From Congeria kusceri (taxonomy: Eukaryota > Mollusca > Bivalvia > Myida > Dreissenidae), in the NCBI GenBank assembly GCA_027627225.1, contig CM051030.1, positions 8,316,001 to 8,380,000 of the forward strand: a DNA stretch of 64,000 nt, given 5' to 3'. The translations under genes and the position numbers were made by a program. Shown one piece after another: positions 34,745 through 47,225 of the stretch. Below the pieces are notes generated by a model. The model did not search any database. It had not been told where the DNA came from and saw only the letters and a list, made by a program, of their open reading frames with translations. The number at the start of each line of letters is the position of its first letter. Position 1 is the stretch's first letter.

Positions 34745-34866
34745 ATAGCATCTCCTTGGCGGGTTGTACTGGTCTGCACAGTCAATGGCCGGACATATCA
34801 CAGTGCAGTCCGAGGAACAAGACAGCAAGCGGTTAAAGCTGCACGTACACAGCCAGACATGTACAT
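34745..34866 (-). CDS. WAP/VWC protein B, open VWC exon
   Basis: Minus strand encodes LCTCSFNRLLSCSSDCTVIC then PAIDCADQYNPPRRCY to donor TAT|GTAAGA. It aligns with the gene C exon at 39765 (CPLISCRDSYTPPGECCPIC): the CPxIxCxDxYxPPxxC core is shared. The 5' border is uncertain; no clean acceptor was seen near 34,870. A 259-bp inverted-repeat element begins 100 bp upstream. Confidence 0.5.
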
Positions 34867-34966
34867 CATGGTAGATGTGTTATTACAAAAAATACAAACA
34901 ATACTGAATTTTAAATCATTAAATGTTCAGGATGTACGTGAACATGATAATTCATTGATAAAGTAC

Positions 34967-35225
34967 GGTGTCCTGCTAATGCCATCGTAGTTTCGTGACT
35001 TCGACCCTATGCTTATGAAAGGGCGCCGACGCGCCGACACGATGCGCCGAAGCGATATAAACGTCGCAATCTCGTGTGGTTGTTTCATATGTGGCTATAA
35101 AATTGGGCGAAAATACGACGTTTATATCGTTTCGGCTTATCGTGTCTTCGCGTCGGCGCCCTTTCATAAGCACAGGTCGAAGTCGCGAAATTACCATGGC
35201 GTTACCATGGCATTAACAGGGCACC
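34967..35225. mobile_element. 259-bp fold-back MITE
   Basis: The arms are ~115 bp: GGTGTCCTGCTAATGCCAT... against GGTGCCCTGTTAATGCCAT..., through 'tgcttatgaaagggcgccgacgcg' and 'cgatataaacgtcg' to a ~40-bp centre. Four open frames in it are mirror images. Target duplication is unclear. Confidence 0.88.
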
Positions 35226-35229
35226 ATAA

Positions 35230-37069
35230 TAAAGTGCCATATTCTTAAAGAGTCTACACTTTGCAAACGATCCATTCAAATTTACTCACTGACCAGAAAT
35301 ATCTTTCGTCAACAAACAATCGTGCACTTGTGGTCGCCATGGTCCTTATTCCGGATCTGAACCCACCTGGCACGGATATCATCGGTAAACATGTTGATAC
35401 ATGCTACATGCTCATTGGCAGCAACTGTTTTATTATTGACCTTTGGGATATACGCTTACTGTAATCGTACAAATTAATATTTCGTAATAAAACATTTAGT
35501 TTGTTATAGGGTTTAAAAATGAAATATTATGCTTTCCAGTAATCTATAGATTTGTTATTTGTCGGTTTGCATTGTCAATTGTCTGCATGAATTACAATAT
35601 ACTTCTGCAGTTTCCTGTTTTAGGTAACAATATTTATCATAAAATAAGTGTATGAGAAACATCGACGTTTATTACCAGTCAGGGTCGTAATATTCAAATC
35701 TTGAAAGTGAACATATAATGTAATATTTACATTACATAGGCATTTTAATAGGGAAGGGGTATGCATTAATAATCATATGAACGCAATGCCGCATCACCGA
35801 TGTAGTAATATCTGTGTCCTATTTTTATGTAAATCATATTTCGACTTGTTATTCTTATATTTTTTTTGCAGGAACTAAGATGCTGTATACTTTTAAATGT
35901 TACTCTTTATTTTGCAATTATTGTTAACGTATGATTAAATATTTTTATAATTAATATACATAAACATTTCGTTCCAGTTTTACTTCTACAAAAATCAATT
36001 TGACTTTTTTCACTTTTGCTGGATAGGATGCTATCATGCAAGATCTATAAGTGTTATTGTTAAACAAGACTTTTCGCTAGCATGTAATATGTACATTTTA
36101 TGGTATTTTAAGTAACATTACTTTTCTTAGAAGCGACCACAGAAAATCTTCATCGATTCACGAACGTAGCTTTAAAATGGATTTGATTTCACATTGATGT
36201 GTTTATTTGCTAGATGCATGTATATCGTCTAAGTTATTGTGCATTCATATCATAGTTAATAATGATGAATTGTTTAACATGTACAATAAGAAAACATGCA
36301 TTTTGAGATTTATATTAAAATGTTATATTAAGACAAGTTATGCCAAGGCAAAGACAAGAGCTTATGCGCGTCATGGAATTGCCAGTTTGACCATTGCGTT
36401 CATTATCATGAACGCAACCAAAATTAAATTCAGTTCTTAAGTAAATTAATTCAACAAGGTACGCCTAGAAGGATACGCTCGAGCAATCGCAGTTCCGAAG
36501 AGTCCCTGCAGCCTTAATTCAACCATTATCTGTTATTTTTAATGTCAAATAGTTAAAAATTAATATTATAAGTACAGTATTAACATAGAAAAATACTTGT
36601 GTTATTTAACAAGAAGAGACTTGGGTGTGTTTGTAACGAATTTTAATTAGTGTACATGTAGGCATAATTCAGTCCGAACAGTTATATATTTGTAACTGTA
36701 GTTATAAATTGTACTCTAGATTTCATTCTAAATACGCCTACTTGTATAAATTTAGACCTGTAGAACATAGTTTTACCAGTAGGCACAAATTTGTACCCTG
36801 CAGGTACGACTCTTATATATATTTTTAGCATTTAGACATATTCTCACTTTTGATCTTAACGATTCGTCATAACAAAGTGTAAGAAAGTTGAGTCCTAAAA
36901 TAATACAAAGGAGAATATAAAGGATGGAATAAGATCGTTAGTTATTATTGGCATAGCGAATTAATGAGGATAAGCCAATGACAATGTATATTGTTGTAAT
37001 TATGGGCACCTCCAAACCGTATAGCAACTAGTTGGCATGACTTAGACACAAATTCAAGTTTCATGATTA
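35230..37069. other. No gene called
   Basis: A frame at 35261-35464 carries VLIPDLNPPGTDIIG ending at a possible donor (G|GTAAAC, 35382), without a recognisable domain. The remainder is AT-rich. Confidence 0.35.
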
Positions 37070-37760
37070 TTATGCTGCCCGAAAAAAATCGGCCGCTTTG
37101 TCCGTTCTTCCGTCCGTCCGTCCTTCCGTCCCACTTTCATGTCGGGGCTATTTCTCAGCAACTACTGATCGGAATTTAACGAAACTTTTTGGTTAGCTTC
37201 ATTATTAAGAGAAGGTGTTCATACTACTAGGACGTTCCGCTTCGAGGATTTTTCTCAGAGTTATCGAACTTTGAGGATTTCTGAAATCAGTGTATAATGC
37301 ACAACTTCTGACTTTCTTGTTCGGGCTATTTCTCAGCAACTACTATCTGGAATCTGGAATCCAACAAAACTTTATGGGAAGCTTCATTACCAAGAGGAGG
37401 TGTGCATACTACAAGGACGTTCCCATTCAATGATTTTTCTCAGTGTTATTGGACTTTGAAGATTTCAGAAATCAGTGTATAGTGCAGAAGTCAAAACTTT
37501 CTTGTCCGGGTTGTTTCTTAGCAAATACTTGCAGGAATTCAACAAACTAGAATGGGAATCTTTATTACCAAGAAGATTCTGCCTCAGATTTTTTTGTGCT
37601 TTGCAAATTTCTGAAATTAGTATATAGGGCATAAATTCTTGTCCGTGCTATCTCTCAGCAACTACCGGCCAGATTCAATAAAATGTTATGAGAAGCTTCA
37701 TTGCGAAGAGGAGGTGTGCATATTAGCAGGAAGTTCTGCTTCAATTATTTTAGCTCGACT
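37070..37760 (+). repeat. Tandem array, ~170-180 bp, four degenerate units
   Basis: 'ctatttctcagcaactact', 'ggaattcaacaaaacttt', 'gaggtgtgcatactacaaggacgttcc' and 'tctgaaatcagtgtatagtgc' recur. It opens with 'tccgtccgtccgtccttccgtcc', typical of this bivalve repeat class. Confidence 0.85.
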
Positions 37761-37879
37761 ATTCGAAGAATATGTAAGCTTTCCTACTCGCCCCGACGTC
37801 GGCGTCCGCGTCTTATCTTGGTTAAAATTACTATTCAAAAGTATTGTTACTTTAAAACCTCAAAAGTTTTTCACTTGAC

Positions 37880-38720
37880 ATTTAGAACATACCTTTGTCA
37901 TCAACGCAAGCATCAGGTGCAATATTCCCCATAACTCAGTTTTGTATTTTGACATAGTTATACCCCTTTTCACATAGATTTCATAAGTCGTGTAACTGCT
38001 GACTTGAAACTTGGAATATACCTTTGTCATCAACTCCAATATAAAATGCACTCGTTTTTGTATTTTGACAGAGTTATGCTTCTTTTTCACATAGATTTTT
38101 GGGTTTAAGTTTTTATTCAAATGTCTTGTAACTCTTGTAAATTTCATATGTGATACATTTGAAACGTGGAATATACATTTACCTTTGTCATCAACTGTTT
38201 TGTATTATGACAGAGTTATGACAGAGTTATGCCCCATTTTCACATATATTTTCAGTGTAAAGCTTTTATTAAAAAATCTTATATTGTCTAAACTACATAA
38301 AGTATTCAATTGAAACCTGGAATACATCTTTGTAATCAACTCCAGCATCAGGTGCAACAATCCCCATAACTCTATTTTGTATTTTGACAGATGTATGTCC
38401 AGTTTTCATATAGATCTTGGGGTTAAAAATTTTGTTCCAAAGTCTGATAATTTATAAACTACATAAGCTATTCACTTGAAACTTGGAATAAAGTGCCATA
38501 ACTCAGCTTTGTATTTCAGCTTTCCAAACTATGTACCAACTGAAATGTCAATAAAACTTTATGGGAAGTTTCATTGCAATTTAAGAGGTATGCATATTAC
38601 CAGGACGTTCCACTTCAAAGATTTTTCATGGTGTTTGAATATTTCAATTGAGTCATGTCTTTTTCTCGGAAGCTGCTGTATGAAATTCAATGATACTTTA
38701 TGGAAAATTAAATAACTCGG
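37880..38720 (+). repeat. Tandem array, ~150 bp, four to five units
   Basis: 'gaaacttggaatatacctttgtcatcaactcc', 'ttttgtattttgacagagttatg' and 'cacatagattt' recur; the last part reverts to words of the preceding array ('aggacgttccacttcaaagattttt'), so the two arrays belong to one composite repeat. Confidence 0.82.
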
Positions 38721-38895
38721 ATGAAACAACCATATTACTGTAAAGATCCATTACTTTGATATATTTTAGTTGTGGATCTTTGATATATATATATATTTTT
38801 AATTTTGCTTCATCTCCATGTTATTTAGTGGCATGTTCACATACAGTTTTGGTTTTAGATTCGGTCCTGCATTTCCACTGATATTCGGTCATCTA

Positions 38896-38943
38896 TTCCC
38901 TTCTCATTGCATTTATATTCCCTTCTCATTGCATTTATATTGC
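38896..38943 (+). repeat. 24-bp direct duplication
   Basis: 'attcccttctcattgcatttat' occurs twice in tandem. Confidence 0.9.
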
Positions 38944-39253
38944 TATATCGCATTGGGAAGCATCCATCAGTTTTACTAATAATCGTATTTGTTTTGCTGT
39001 GCATGTTGGAGTTAGGTAAAAAAGAAAACACAAACAAACAACAACTCATTTTGCTTTCCGGATATATCGTGGGTTTTAAAGTTTTAACTATATGATAATT
39101 AAACAATTATTTACATGAACGTGCTTCAACAATTTGTCCATATCATTGTTGAGAGCCAATGGTTTTTGCGTTCAACATCCGCATGTCTCAAAACTCCCAT
39201 GTCGTGTCCCGGATACTGGACATTGTTGACCAACGGTCCTCGTATGATTCGTA

Positions 39254-39451
39254 TCAGTATGTGGTAGGCACAAACAAAATTTGCTTTTTATCATTATAAC
39301 GAATTTCGCAAAATACACTGTGCCCGTAATCCTGGGACTTGGTTGAAAAGTTACGGGTTTCTTTGTGTGAAAAAGAATATATAAGAGGTGACTGTATTGT
39401 GTATCCATTAACCGCTGAGATAAATAATAAAATAAATACCAAGGGATTCAT
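39254..39451 (-). CDS. Candidate secreted 65-residue ORF
   Basis: ATG at 39451 opens MNPLVFILLFISAVNGYTIQ, a convincing signal peptide (cleavage likely after NG), and continues to a stop after ILFVPTTY with a single Cys. It could be a short secreted peptide or the first exon of gene B, whose exons lie ~4.5 kb downstream on the same strand; no strong donor was found in it. Confidence 0.35.
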   Translation of the reverse strand: MNPLVFILLFISAVNGYTIQSPLIYSFSHKETRNFSTKSQDYGHSVFCEIRYNDKKQILFVPTTY

Positions 39452-39764
39452 GTCTGGTAAAGATCACCTAACTTTTAATATACGTTTAGTGTAGGTACAT
39501 ATAACTTTCAAAAATGTCTGATATGCTTTTAAAGTATTAACACATGGAATTGTTGTTGATTATTTTTGTAGCAAGAAATTACTTTGTTGTAAATTTCTAG
39601 TAACACATACATGGGATTCTAATAATTCACGTTAACTGCGTAATTAAGAGTGAAGTATATATATAACGAAAATATTTCAATATGTAATTGTCAATAAGTA
39701 ATATCGGTATTAAACATACTTAATAATTACGAACATTTAGTTAAGTTCCAAACTTTATTTCCAG

Positions 39765-39941
39765 AAATGTACGCTAAGATATGTCCACCGTTTGTGATTG
39801 GGATTTGGGTCTGCACACCGCTCATGCTCGGTGATGCCGTACCAACCAAAAAGCCGTGCTCTATTGCTGACTGCCCACTGATCAGCTGTCGCGATTCGTA
39901 CACCCCTCCAGGCGAATGTTGCCCAATCTGTAGACACAGGG
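39765..39941 (+). CDS. WAP/VWC secreted protein C, VWC exon
   Basis: Acceptor TATTTCCAG and donor AGG|GTAGAC (weak but in phase 1, exactly as the next exon requires). It encodes MYAKICPPFVIGIWVCTPLM, then PTKKPCSIADC and PLISCRDSYTPPGECCPICR. The ending CxDxYxPPGECCPxC is the diagnostic VWC C-terminal pattern. It may be read into from an upstream exon; the ATG at 39767 is not necessarily the start, and no signal peptide is in this exon. Likely an extracellular Cys-rich protein. Confidence 0.7.
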
Positions 39942-40222
39942 GTAGACATATAAATATTTATATCATTGAACAAACCTATGCATCAGTTCATTTTATTAAC
40001 CAAACCAAAATAACGTTTTGAAGTGTTATCACAATAACAGCTACACTTTTTAGTTTAAACATGCACTAATATCAAAATAAAAAATGCTGTTTAAAAAAAA
40101 TGTACTTTCTTGTTTTGTAGCAAGTATGGAAGCAGGCAATGCAAAAATGCATGCATTAACGCATTATTTACGCACATAATTACATAAATATATGTACCAA
40201 TGAAAATGATCGTATCGTTTAG

Positions 40223-40364
40223 AAAAGCCAGGACAGTGTCCGAAACCATGGATATTTGGAGCCGGGTGTCATAGACATGTGTTCCAACGACTGGGCATGT
40301 CCAGGAACCCAGAAGTGTTGTCCTACTAAGGACTGTGGACGTGTGTGCAGGATACCACAGCCAG
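40223..40364 (+). pseudogene. WAP/VWC protein C, WAP exon with a one-base frameshift
   Basis: Acceptor CGTTTAG and donor CCAG|GTAAAT are both good. The first half reads EKPGQCPKPWIFGAGC; the second half, one base shifted, reads MCSNDWACPGTQKCC then PTKDCGRVCRIPQP. Together they form a nearly complete eight-Cys WAP core. The shift lies between ~40263 and 40282 (an extra base, for example in GGG or CATGTG). Both ends are in the phases that the neighbouring exons need, so the lesion is a single indel: either a recent inactivation or an assembly/sequencing error. Confidence 0.72.
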
Positions 40365-41740
40365 GTAAATACGCGATGAATTCCTGAAGAACCCCATCAT
40401 GGGCAATTATTTCTTACAGAGGTATAAGCAATAGTATCGGTGTTTGATTGCGTTAATTCTCTGGATTCGGATTCTTGAGCAGAATACAAGTATTGCATGT
40501 TGCAACAAAAAAAGCACGGGCGGGTATTATAGAGATAATATATTTTTCGGAGGTCGAGAGCGTAGCACGAGGGCTTTAACGCATTTTAAAAGCCTTTGCG
40601 GTCGTTAACGACGAAAACAAGGTCGTTACCATATACCATATTTCAGAGAGTTTTTGGTATTCAATAACTGTGATATCAGAACTGTAACTGGTGGGCGGAG
40701 CCTAAAATGCAGTATTAAAATTTAGTTGTAATATATACGCACGCTACTTATTGCACGGTAAGCTTGCACATTTGGATCTCATCTCTTGAACTTGCGACAG
40801 CGCTTAATTTGGAAACGACACAGATGTCAAGCATGTCAGACATCACGTGACGTCTAGGAAATGCCCTTTGGAATCGGCATTGTACAAAGTTTCGATGTGA
40901 CTGGTAAATATGATATAAAACATTTGTTGACCTCAATATGCTAATTATTTCATCTCGTCCTGTGGTTTCGTTAAATAACTAACATATTTCGGTCAAGTAT
41001 GCGACAACTATTACATAAAACATTCATCTAGAGTAATAAAACCGAAACAAGTGGGTAATTTACTATAAAATCGTATTTTTATAGTATAGAGTAACCCCTG
41101 TTTTTGAGTCTTTTGAAAGGTTGAAAGGGTAATTTCCAAAACAGGTATCACGGAAAACTGCTTCTTTTTCAGGCTACGAGTCAGTAAATCAAAACCTGAA
41201 AAGGTCCTTCAAAACAGCACAAATTCACGAATGTTTTCTTACCTTTTCATTATTTGACATATTGTATTTCATGTGTATTACAATGTGTTTATCATATGAT
41301 TTATTACAATTACAATTTGCAAAAAGTCAATTTATTAAAAAATTACGTCAAATTAATGACTACCCTTATTTTCGCTATTTACTTGAATGTAACCGACATA
41401 TTCACCTGGGTGTCCTGGAATAAGACAACTAAATTAATAAGCCCCATTGGTTATTTTTGAATCGTTGTGAAAGTGTTATTTCTTGTTTCCAATTCTTATT
41501 CTGAATATTTTGAGAACAAATTACTGCAATGTATTAATTTTAAACTGTAGAAGGAATATCGAAAGCATGCATCGTATGACCTACTTTTGACTCAGTAGGC
41601 TACGAATCACTAATAATCGATGCTCCTAGCGACCACGCTTTATCGGTTATTGTGCATGCCTGTTGCAGATTGACTTGTGTTTGCATTCCTGTGAGATGCA
41701 TTTTCTTAGAAGTAACATGACGTATCTTTTTTTATTGCAG

Positions 41741-41801
41741 TTTTTGGAAGAGGACAGATTCATCTTTAAATTGATACCGGGCTTGCACAATCTGAAATAA
41801 A
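41741..41801 (+). CDS. Protein C, terminal exon and poly(A) signal
   Basis: After acceptor TTTTTATTGCAG, phase 1 gives VFGRGQIHL and TAA at 41767-41769. AATAAA follows at 41796-41801. It is a short non-Cys tail, unlike the VWC-like tails of genes A, B and D. Confidence 0.5.
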
Positions 41802-42349
41802 GGAAAGGCTAGAAACATGTTTAAAAAATTTGCCGCTTTAAGGTAACCAGGGACCGGCCCATTAGGGTCCACTTTTACATAAAATCATCAAGTAACTGTG
41901 TAATTTTATTGATTGTATTAATTTTTACGGGGAAAAATGAAATTAATATCATAATTGACATGTTTTTTATGATTTTTAAAGTGAAACCTGATTATTCGGG
42001 TAAAAAATGAAAAACGAAGTACGGAAACTAACTTTTGCATCTCACAGCACATCGAATCATGATACAAGCACACTATTACACGCTTTATACATTATTAATG
42101 TCCATTGCATTAAAATAAGTCTAAATAAACTGGTAATGTTACTGGTTTATATGATAAGGTACGAATTTTGGCTCACGCTCCCCAACCGATCCAAGTACTG
42201 AAAACGCAAGCCTTATGGTTTATCATGTGTCATACTCAGATGCGTGTTTAAAGCATTTCTACTTAGTGGATCGAACTGAAATTTTGTATGCGTGGTACAA
42301 GTGGTATGGAGATTTTGTCGAAATATGACTGTCGAAACCCTGTTTCTAC

Positions 42350-42500
42350 CGGTGTCTGCATTCAGGTGAGATGCATTTGCTTAGAAATAAAATGACATAT
42401 CTTTTTGTTGCTTTTTTTGGAATTCATTTGTAAATTGATAGCAGGCTTGCACAATCTGAAATAAAGGAAAGGCTAGAAACATGCTTGGAAATTTTGCCGT
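42350..42500 (+). pseudogene. Duplicated, decayed copy of protein C's last exon region
   Basis: Repeats 41678-41840 about 670 bp downstream: 'gagatgcatttgcttagaa', 'aattgatagcaggcttgcac' and 'aatctgaaataaaggaaagg' match. The acceptor AG and the GAGGACAG of the coding part are lost; the AATAAA is kept. Confidence 0.8.
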
Positions 42501-42504
42501 TTTT

Positions 42505-44090
42505 ATAATGGGACCCTATGGGAATGGGAGTTACTGATATCTAATCTTTAAGTTGGAATCGCACTAGTTAGTCGCCATTTAGTTTTAGTGTATTCTTCGA
42601 TTCGAATATTACAATGTAATTTGACATGGATTTCAGCGTGCATCGCATATTTAGTCAATAGTATACATATCATGATATAGTGTGCTATTGATATCGACCA
42701 AAAGTACGAACTTTCAAGCGCTTAATAATGGACTATGAATACTAACAAGGAGCCCCGGTAAAAAATTTTTAACAGCCTGTCGTTATTGACGCGCTTTTTG
42801 TTCGTTATCACACCCCTATAACGGACTATAACCGTTTTTTCGGCGTAGCTGTCTAAGATCACTTTTGACCTAGATTTCTTGCGATAATTATGCAGCGGGA
42901 ATAATGAATGCCAATAGAATTGGGAAAATTTTCTAATTTTAGGGAATGCAAACTTACAACAATGGTTTAATGTATACCAACAACTGTTGCATACTTTAGG
43001 GGATTACAATGTTACATAAGCGGTTAAAATAAAGATATAAACATATTAGCGATATACACTCTAGAACTGAGCATAAGTATGAACATATTTTCTCATTGTA
43101 TGCCATGAACAGAATATTATATTCATTCCCAGAATTAATACACTATTTTGTTTAGCCTAGCGGTACGCTCTATAAATACCAATTGGTTCTAGCGAGTTCA
43201 ACACACTCACGATCATTCTAAAAATAGCCCGCGTTAAGCTGCCGGTATATAGCTGTTATAAAATACGTGCATCAATTAGCGTCCAGAAAATAATAAGAGC
43301 AAATATTTCAATAATGGGGGGATTTATGTTTATCAACGGACTGTGCATGTTAATTTGAAATTGAATTGCGGTTGCGTTCTGTTAATAATTAATTAGAATT
43401 CACATATCTATCAATTTCTCCAGTAGATGTTAAAACAACTTATATAAAAAAAATATATTTAAATAAATAAAATGTGGTGAAATAAGTCTCTGATTACGTC
43501 GAAATGTTATTCGTGTTACTTTTACTTCATTTGCGTAGCATTAATACATGATTTGCAATACCAATTATTCACAGAAACCCTTGATACATCATATTCCTAT
43601 CGAATATAATTTTCAGTCGCCATAGTCTTATGAAATTTTATGTTTGTATATTGACACAGATTTTCTTCAACTAGAAGTCTTCATTATTTCAAATGCGCTG
43701 AATGTTCTCTGAAGATTGCTTTTCATAAGGATACACGGTATAAGGCTACAAAAATATAATGAATTATTTCTCAGGCACTTTTTCCAAAAAATCAGGACGG
43801 AGGGCGAGTTTTTTTTTTATTGAAGTATTTTGTTTTCTCCTACTCTTTTCTATTAGCACTATGTCATTGCTTAGTAAAGCAAGTACTTAATTACAGATTA
43901 AAGACAACTTTAAGTTTTAATAACAACATAAACATTCCTTTTTTTATAAAATTCTAAATATAAATTTATTAATCACAAACCGTCATTTATGCAAGCTGAT
44001 GTACAAAGGCAATCAATTCGAATGTTCATAATTAACATAAGTGCCTTCAAATTGATACGCCATCAGTATCAAAATACTTCTATTTATAGA
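42505..44090. other. No gene recognised
   Basis: AT-rich, no array or coding signal that I can support. Confidence 0.4.
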
Positions 44091-44091
44091 A

Positions 44092-44716
44092 TTTAAGGTT
44101 TTCACACACTAATGGTCATAATCACAAATGTGTTTAATTTTTTCCCCATCATAATCTACTATCAATAAGACACTGTATGTGAAAATTTAAAGACTTTATA
44201 CCGTGTAATAAAAAAGTTATTAGCATTTTTTAATGCCACCCCCTTGGTCAAAACAGTTGCTCGAGCGGACATGATCTCATATTGGAAAAAGCCACAAAAC
44301 ATGTTCATGTTTTTTATTTTCCGCATATTTTAAACTTCATAACAGTTACATGGATATCTATAAGCAGAGTAATAACAACTGTGTGATGTTTATGTAAACA
44401 ATATAAAGAAAAACATTAAAATATGTACAGTGCCCCTATCGAAAATAAGGACAAATTCAACTAACTTGAAAATGCGTGTCCATACTTTAAAGTCAGTTGT
44501 GATCATATAATTAAAGACTATAGGTGAATTTAGCCAATCAAAATTATGTACATACATATGCAAATGAAATACCAAAAAAGTATGAACTTTCACCGTCATA
44601 TAACATAAATATTTGCAGCTAAAGTATACAGGGGTAGGTTTTGAATACCTAGTACAGTAACTTGCCAAATGCTGTTCTTAGTACATATCACAACTGAACA
44701 TGTCACAAAACTTCAT
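44092..44716 (+). repeat. ~620-bp dispersed repeat, copy 1
   Basis: From 'ttaaggttttcacacactaatgg' to 'cacaactgaacatgtca', matched over its whole length and in the same orientation by 61341-61964, with few substitutions and small indels. No inverted ends, no open frame preserved in both; family unknown. Confidence 0.93.
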
Positions 44717-44719
44717 ACA

Positions 44720-45080
44720 TTCTAATATTCTGATTCCAATAACAGCTTGGTAACTTAAACTATTATTTTAGACAACTAATTCAACTAAATACTGAACCTT
44801 TTTATTATAATTAAGTATTAAAGTCACTCGGAAAACAGTCGTCAGAGAAAACTATAGTGGACACACATACAGGACCCATGACATCCAATAAGTGAAATAA
44901 TTATCCAACCATCTTTTAACCTAGTATTTACACAAAAACATTCTGACATGCTTGTGTTGCAAAGAATAAAATCATTTAAAATTAATCCTGTAACAACAGC
45001 GGTCGAGGTTAACACATTACTAAGGGTAAAACACAAGAAGAACTGAAAAGTTTTAGTTTCTGTTGAACCAGCATATATAG
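44720..45080. other. No gene recognised
   Basis: AT-rich; the minus frame at 44842-45036 has no supporting features. Confidence 0.35.
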
Positions 45081-45222
45081 AGAATACATGGTTGGTGCCG
45101 GGACGGAGAAAGTTTATCCGGTGAGGCTTAGAAAATGAAAATAGGGCGAGCTTTAGCGAGCCCTATTTTTGTTTTGGGCCGAACCGGATACTTTCTCCTT
45201 CCCGGCACCTACCGTGTATTCT
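45081..45222. mobile_element. 142-bp fold-back element
   Basis: 'agaatacatggttggtgccggg' pairs with 'cccggcacctaccgtgtattct', and the arms continue through 'gagaaagtttatccggt' and 'aaaatagggc' to a short loop. A nearly complete hairpin, GC-rich against its surroundings. Confidence 0.92.
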
Positions 45223-46053
45223 ATTTATCCTGATTTCTATTTAATTAAATTTACAAACACCAAACTCTAAAGTTTAAAAAAAATAAAATAATTCTAGACG
45301 GGCCACGACCTAATAACTCGCTTGCATGAATGCGTACTACTCGGAAAAAATAGTTCTATATTTCTTAATCACCTTTTTCAAAAAGCAAAAGTAAAATATT
45401 AATAAATCTTATTTGCTGATGTCAGTATGACACGAAAATGACGTAGTAAATCTGCTTTTGTTTTAAACCAGATTATATTGGTTTTTAAAGGGTTAAATAA
45501 CGTCACACCAACTACGTCATTCATTTTGAGTTGTAAGTTTACACAATGTAGTCAAACCAGAACGCGAGTGTTTTGCAGTTTAAAATACATGAAGTCGGAA
45601 TAAATATTTAGTGTTTCTGTGTTTTGGATGGATTATATTATGCAATAGCATTCAGATAAAAAGTGTATGGAATATTTGCCTCGAATGGAAACGGTGAGAT
45701 TCATCCCTTTTCAATTTTCTACGATTTACTCGGATAGTTGTGGGTAGAGGACAGTGTAACTGAAAGTGAAATAAATCATAAAATGTTTAGTTCTACGTTA
45801 AAATTTTGATAACTTTTTTCATTTCTTTTCATCGGAAATTAATATAAAAGGTTATTTCTTTGATGAATATGCTCTGTTGGTTGACCAAAGAAAGTCTATC
45901 CAAAAAGAATAACCCGCTTGCAGCAGATTCAAGTGTGTTGAAATGGAATGGAATTGGAAGGAAGTTGTTGTTAACTAGTCAAATGGAATGTGAGGACAAA
46001 CAACTAATTTGTTGTTTAACTCTGTTAAACTAGACAACACAAAGTTTGTATCG

Positions 46054-47225
46054 ATGAAAAACTCTGGTAAGTAGACTTGATGCTGTGTCATTCTCGACAA
46101 TGTTGTTATCCGGCGCGTAGGAATACCTATTGTCGGTATATCACAGTCTACTGCCGGATATCAACAAGTTTATACGGTCACCGCTTTATTAGGCCACTGT
46201 TTGGGTTAGTAGCAGGATAAAACTCTTTATGTAGTTTAAATTACATTTATTTCCATTTATATACATTTTAAAAAGATGATATATTATCATAATTATACAT
46301 AAAATATACAACTGTGTGATGTTAACAGCAATCATTTATTGACAAATAAGGAAAATGTTAAAGTACCCCCTCTAAAAACAAATTCTAGCACTTTTATAAA
46401 ATGTGCTTTCAGCTTCAAATTGAATTCTGGACTATTGTTCAAGGCCTTTAAGTGTATTTGACCCTCCAAAATTAATGGTATTGTTAATAAAAATAAACAA
46501 TGCAAAACTATAAACTTTTACCATCTCTAACTAGAAATATATGCTGATCAATGAAGTATGGATGGGTGGGTTTGAGAATTTACAACAGTTATTTGTTAAA
46601 TAATATTTATCAGACATATTTAAACTAACATTGTCTGTACTGACGCATATTGCGTTTAGGCTACAAGTCACTATGTTATTTCCGTTACTGTAAATTCACT
46701 TTCCTTCCATTTGTTTTTTACGTTGTTGGCGGCGTGTTTGCTGAACAAAGTCAAATTTCTAGTCAGATTGGCCCCACGGTGTAAGTTTTGAGACCTAGTT
46801 TGTTTGTTTATATCGTTTTTAATATTTTGTAAGGCAGAATTCCAATTAAGAAAGCTTTACTCTATTTATTTGTCGATATTAGTTTTATGACTCGCTATCA
46901 TGTTGTGTCGTACCAAAGTTTTGCACAGCATATTTTTCTTTAAACTTGCCTGTAACTAAACTACAGCAATTTTATACGATTAGAAATGTTTAATGTGAAT
47001 TAATTGTTGATACAGACTAATTTGAAATAGTTTGCAAATATTCGTTTTATTGTGTTTCAGCATTTTACCAACATCACACACACATGTAAGACAGCAATAA
47101 AGCTGAACAGCAGTTTCAACTTGGTTGTTGTCCCTGGTTCATCTGTCTGTCAACGAATTTCGAGCCCCTCGTATATAGGACAGAACATTGTCACAAACTC
47201 TAGTTTATTCGAATTTCTTACTTGA
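46054..47225 (+). ncRNA. Candidate spliced transcript (two exons)
   Basis: A donor GTAAGT at 46067 follows ATGAAAAACTCTG; an acceptor TTGTGTTTCAG at 47060 precedes an exon with AATAAA at 47096-47101. In the joined phase the reading frame stops after a few codons, so a non-coding RNA or a different first exon is more likely. In another frame the second exon is open for 54 codons (HFTNITHTCKTAIKLNSSFN...). Evidence is limited to splice and poly(A) signals. Confidence 0.28.

Noticed and set aside
34733..35248. Several overlapping plus/minus frames
   Set aside because: Most are mirror frames in the 259-bp fold-back; the real coding signal here is on the minus strand at 34745-34866.
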